In this document: piece by piece, positions 4,311 to 5,430 of the stretch
Position numbering within the stretch: position 1 is the first letter of the stretch
Layout: every line of letters begins with the position of its first letter
Assembly: GCA_026982235.1 (NCBI GenBank)
Contig: JALSHM010000056.1
Span: 1 to 5,430 of the forward strand
DNA from: Robiginitomaculum sp.
GTDB taxonomy: Bacteria; Pseudomonadota; Alphaproteobacteria; Caulobacterales; Maricaulaceae
Reading direction: 5' to 3'
Length of the DNA: 5,430 bases
Notes under the pieces: generated by a model
What the model was told of the DNA's origin: nothing
The model's database searches: none
The model's input: the letters and a program-made list of their open reading frames with translations, nothing else
Position numbers and translations under genes: made by a program

Positions 4311-5430
4311 ATGAAAAAATTATTTACTTCTTTTGTTGGCAGGTTTTTTGGCGGAACTTTGATTTTGGGGGCAGTTTTTATGCCGCAAGCTTGTGCCGAC
4401 CCGGCGCAACGCGCGTCTGCTCCTGAAGCTTCTATCATGGTGCCGCAATCCTCTGTGCAACTGAAAATGTCATTTGCGCCTGTGGTCAAAGAAACCGCAC
4501 CGGCTGTGGTCAATGTTTATACTGAGCGCAAAGTGGTGCGTCAGAGTGTTGATCCGTTTTTCTCGTTTTTTGGCCGGGGTATTCCGCGAGAACGTACTGA
4601 GCGCTCGCTTGGATCGGGTGTTATTGTTCGTTCTAACGGGGTTATTGTCACCAATGCCCATGTGGTCAAGGGCGCGCAAGAATTACGGATTGTGTTGGCG
4701 GATCGCCGGGAATTTGAAGCTAAATTGATTGCAGAAGACACCGAGTCAGATCTGGCGATTTTGCAAATTGATACTAAGGGCGAACGTTTGCCCGTACTGC
4801 CTATTGATACTGACAACTCCTTAGAAGTTGGTGACTTAGTCTTGGCCATCGGTAATCCGTTCGGGGTTGGCCAGACCGTGACCAGCGGCATAGTGTCTGC
4901 ACTTGGCCGCACCCAAGTTTCTGACCTGGCCAATTTCATCCAGACAGATGCTGCCGTTAACCCCGGAAATTCCGGTGGTGCTTTGGTGGACATGGATGGA
5001 CATTTGGTCGGGGTGAATACGGCGATTTTTTCGCGCTCTGGTGGTTCTAATGGTATTGGTTTTGCTATACCGGGCGAGTTGGTCAAACGCGCCGTTGATA
5101 GTGCCTTGTCCGAAGGTAAAATCACCCGTCCGTGGATTGGTGCGCGCACCGAGGGTGTTAATGCAGTTATGGCCGAAGCACTTGGTTTGGATAGGCCGCG
5201 CGGTGCCATTGTCGAAGAAATATACGCAGGCGGCCCGGCTGATAAGGCCGGGATAAAACGCCGTGATGTTGTGCTGTCCATAGACGGCACAGAAATATTT
5301 GACGATAGCGGGCTGCGGTTCAAGTTGGCGACATTCTCGCCGGGCTATAAGGCCAAGGTCGAAATTTGGCGCGACGGGAAAATACGCACGGTTTCGGTGC
5401 GAGCCGATACACCTAAAGAAAACCCCAAAC
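4311..5430 (+). CDS. Periplasmic HtrA/Do-family serine protease (DegP/DegQ-like), 3' end outside window
   Basis: An ATP-independent envelope protease of the S1C family that degrades, and may chaperone, misfolded exported proteins. The frame stays open to the window edge, giving 373 residues. A signal peptide (MKKLFTSFVGRFFGG..., cleavage likely after ACA, 27-29) sends it to the periplasm. The trypsin-like domain (about 52-265) has the full triad: His117 in TNAHVV, Asp147 in ESDLAIL and Ser221 in NPGNSGGAL. The activation loop around 75-97 is short, more like DegQ or DegS than DegP. A first PDZ domain runs from about 272 to 365 (RPWIGAR..., GPADKAGIKRRDVVLSIDG). Whether a second PDZ follows cannot be seen, so I give no symbol. 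An upstream TTG (4284) is in frame, but ATG 4311 gives the proper signal. A protease of this type behind rplQ recurs in Alphaproteobacteria as I recall it. Confidence 0.93.
   Translation, partial: MKKLFTSFVGRFFGGTLILGAVFMPQACADPAQRASAPEASIMVPQSSVQLKMSFAPVVKETAPAVVNVYTERKVVRQSVDPFFSFFGRGIPRERTERSLGSGVIVRSNGVIVTNAHVVKGAQELRIVLADRREFEAKLIAEDTESDLAILQIDTKGERLPVLPIDTDNSLEVGDLVLAIGNPFGVGQTVTSGIVSALGRTQVSDLANFIQTDAAVNPGNSGGALVDMDGHLVGVNTAIFSRSGGSNGIGFAIPGELVKRAVDSALSEGKITRPWIGARTEGVNAVMAEALGLDRPRGAIVEEIYAGGPADKAGIKRRDVVLSIDGTEIFDDSGLRFKLATFSPGYKAKVEIWRDGKIRTVSVRADTPKENPK

Noticed and set aside
4541..5323. A 260-codon open frame on the minus strand across the protease gene
   Set aside because: It lies wholly antisense to a protease with an intact catalytic triad and PDZ domain. 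Its Ser/Pro/Thr-rich translation looks like a reverse-frame shadow.

Overview
The window is a stretch of conserved chromosomal housekeeping DNA, almost certainly from an alphaproteobacterium. The order secY - adk - rpsM - rpsK - rpoA - rplQ, with adk between secY and the S13 gene and with no rpsD between rpsK and rpoA, is typical of that class. The adenylate kinase P-loop (GPPAAGKGT), its short lid region and the HtrA-type protease close behind rplQ agree with this. Base composition looks close to half G+C. I cannot name a genus.

Layout, all genes on the + strand. Positions 1-336 are the 3' end of secY, which enters from the left edge. adk follows 22 bases later (359-979). A 209-base gap then carries a good housekeeping-type promoter and a leader that can fold, ahead of a second ribosomal block: rpsM (1189-1557), rpsK (1582-1971), rpoA (2044-3060) and rplQ (3102-3521). 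A strong intrinsic terminator at 3581-3607 closes it. Beyond it lies a small secreted protein of unknown function (3661-4119) with its own upstream palindrome. A 191-base gap rich in possible hairpins, holding one tiny possible ORF with a very good ribosome binding site, leads to a periplasmic HtrA/Do-type serine protease (4311 to the window end) that is cut by the right edge.

How the genes work together. SecY is the channel of the Sec translocon. Adk balances adenine nucleotides. S13 and S11 are neighbours on the 30S head and platform, RpoA nucleates RNA polymerase assembly, and L17 belongs to the 50S subunit, so the operon couples synthesis of the transcription and translation machines. The last two genes encode exported proteins. 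The protease belongs to envelope protein quality control. The small cationic two-cysteine protein cannot be assigned a role; its position beside the protease is suggestive only.

I see no mobile element, CRISPR array, tRNA, rRNA or novel multi-gene system. The items most worth a second look are the unknown exported protein with its 17-bp palindrome, and the structured leader of the protease gene. Every RNA-fold remark here was made by eye.
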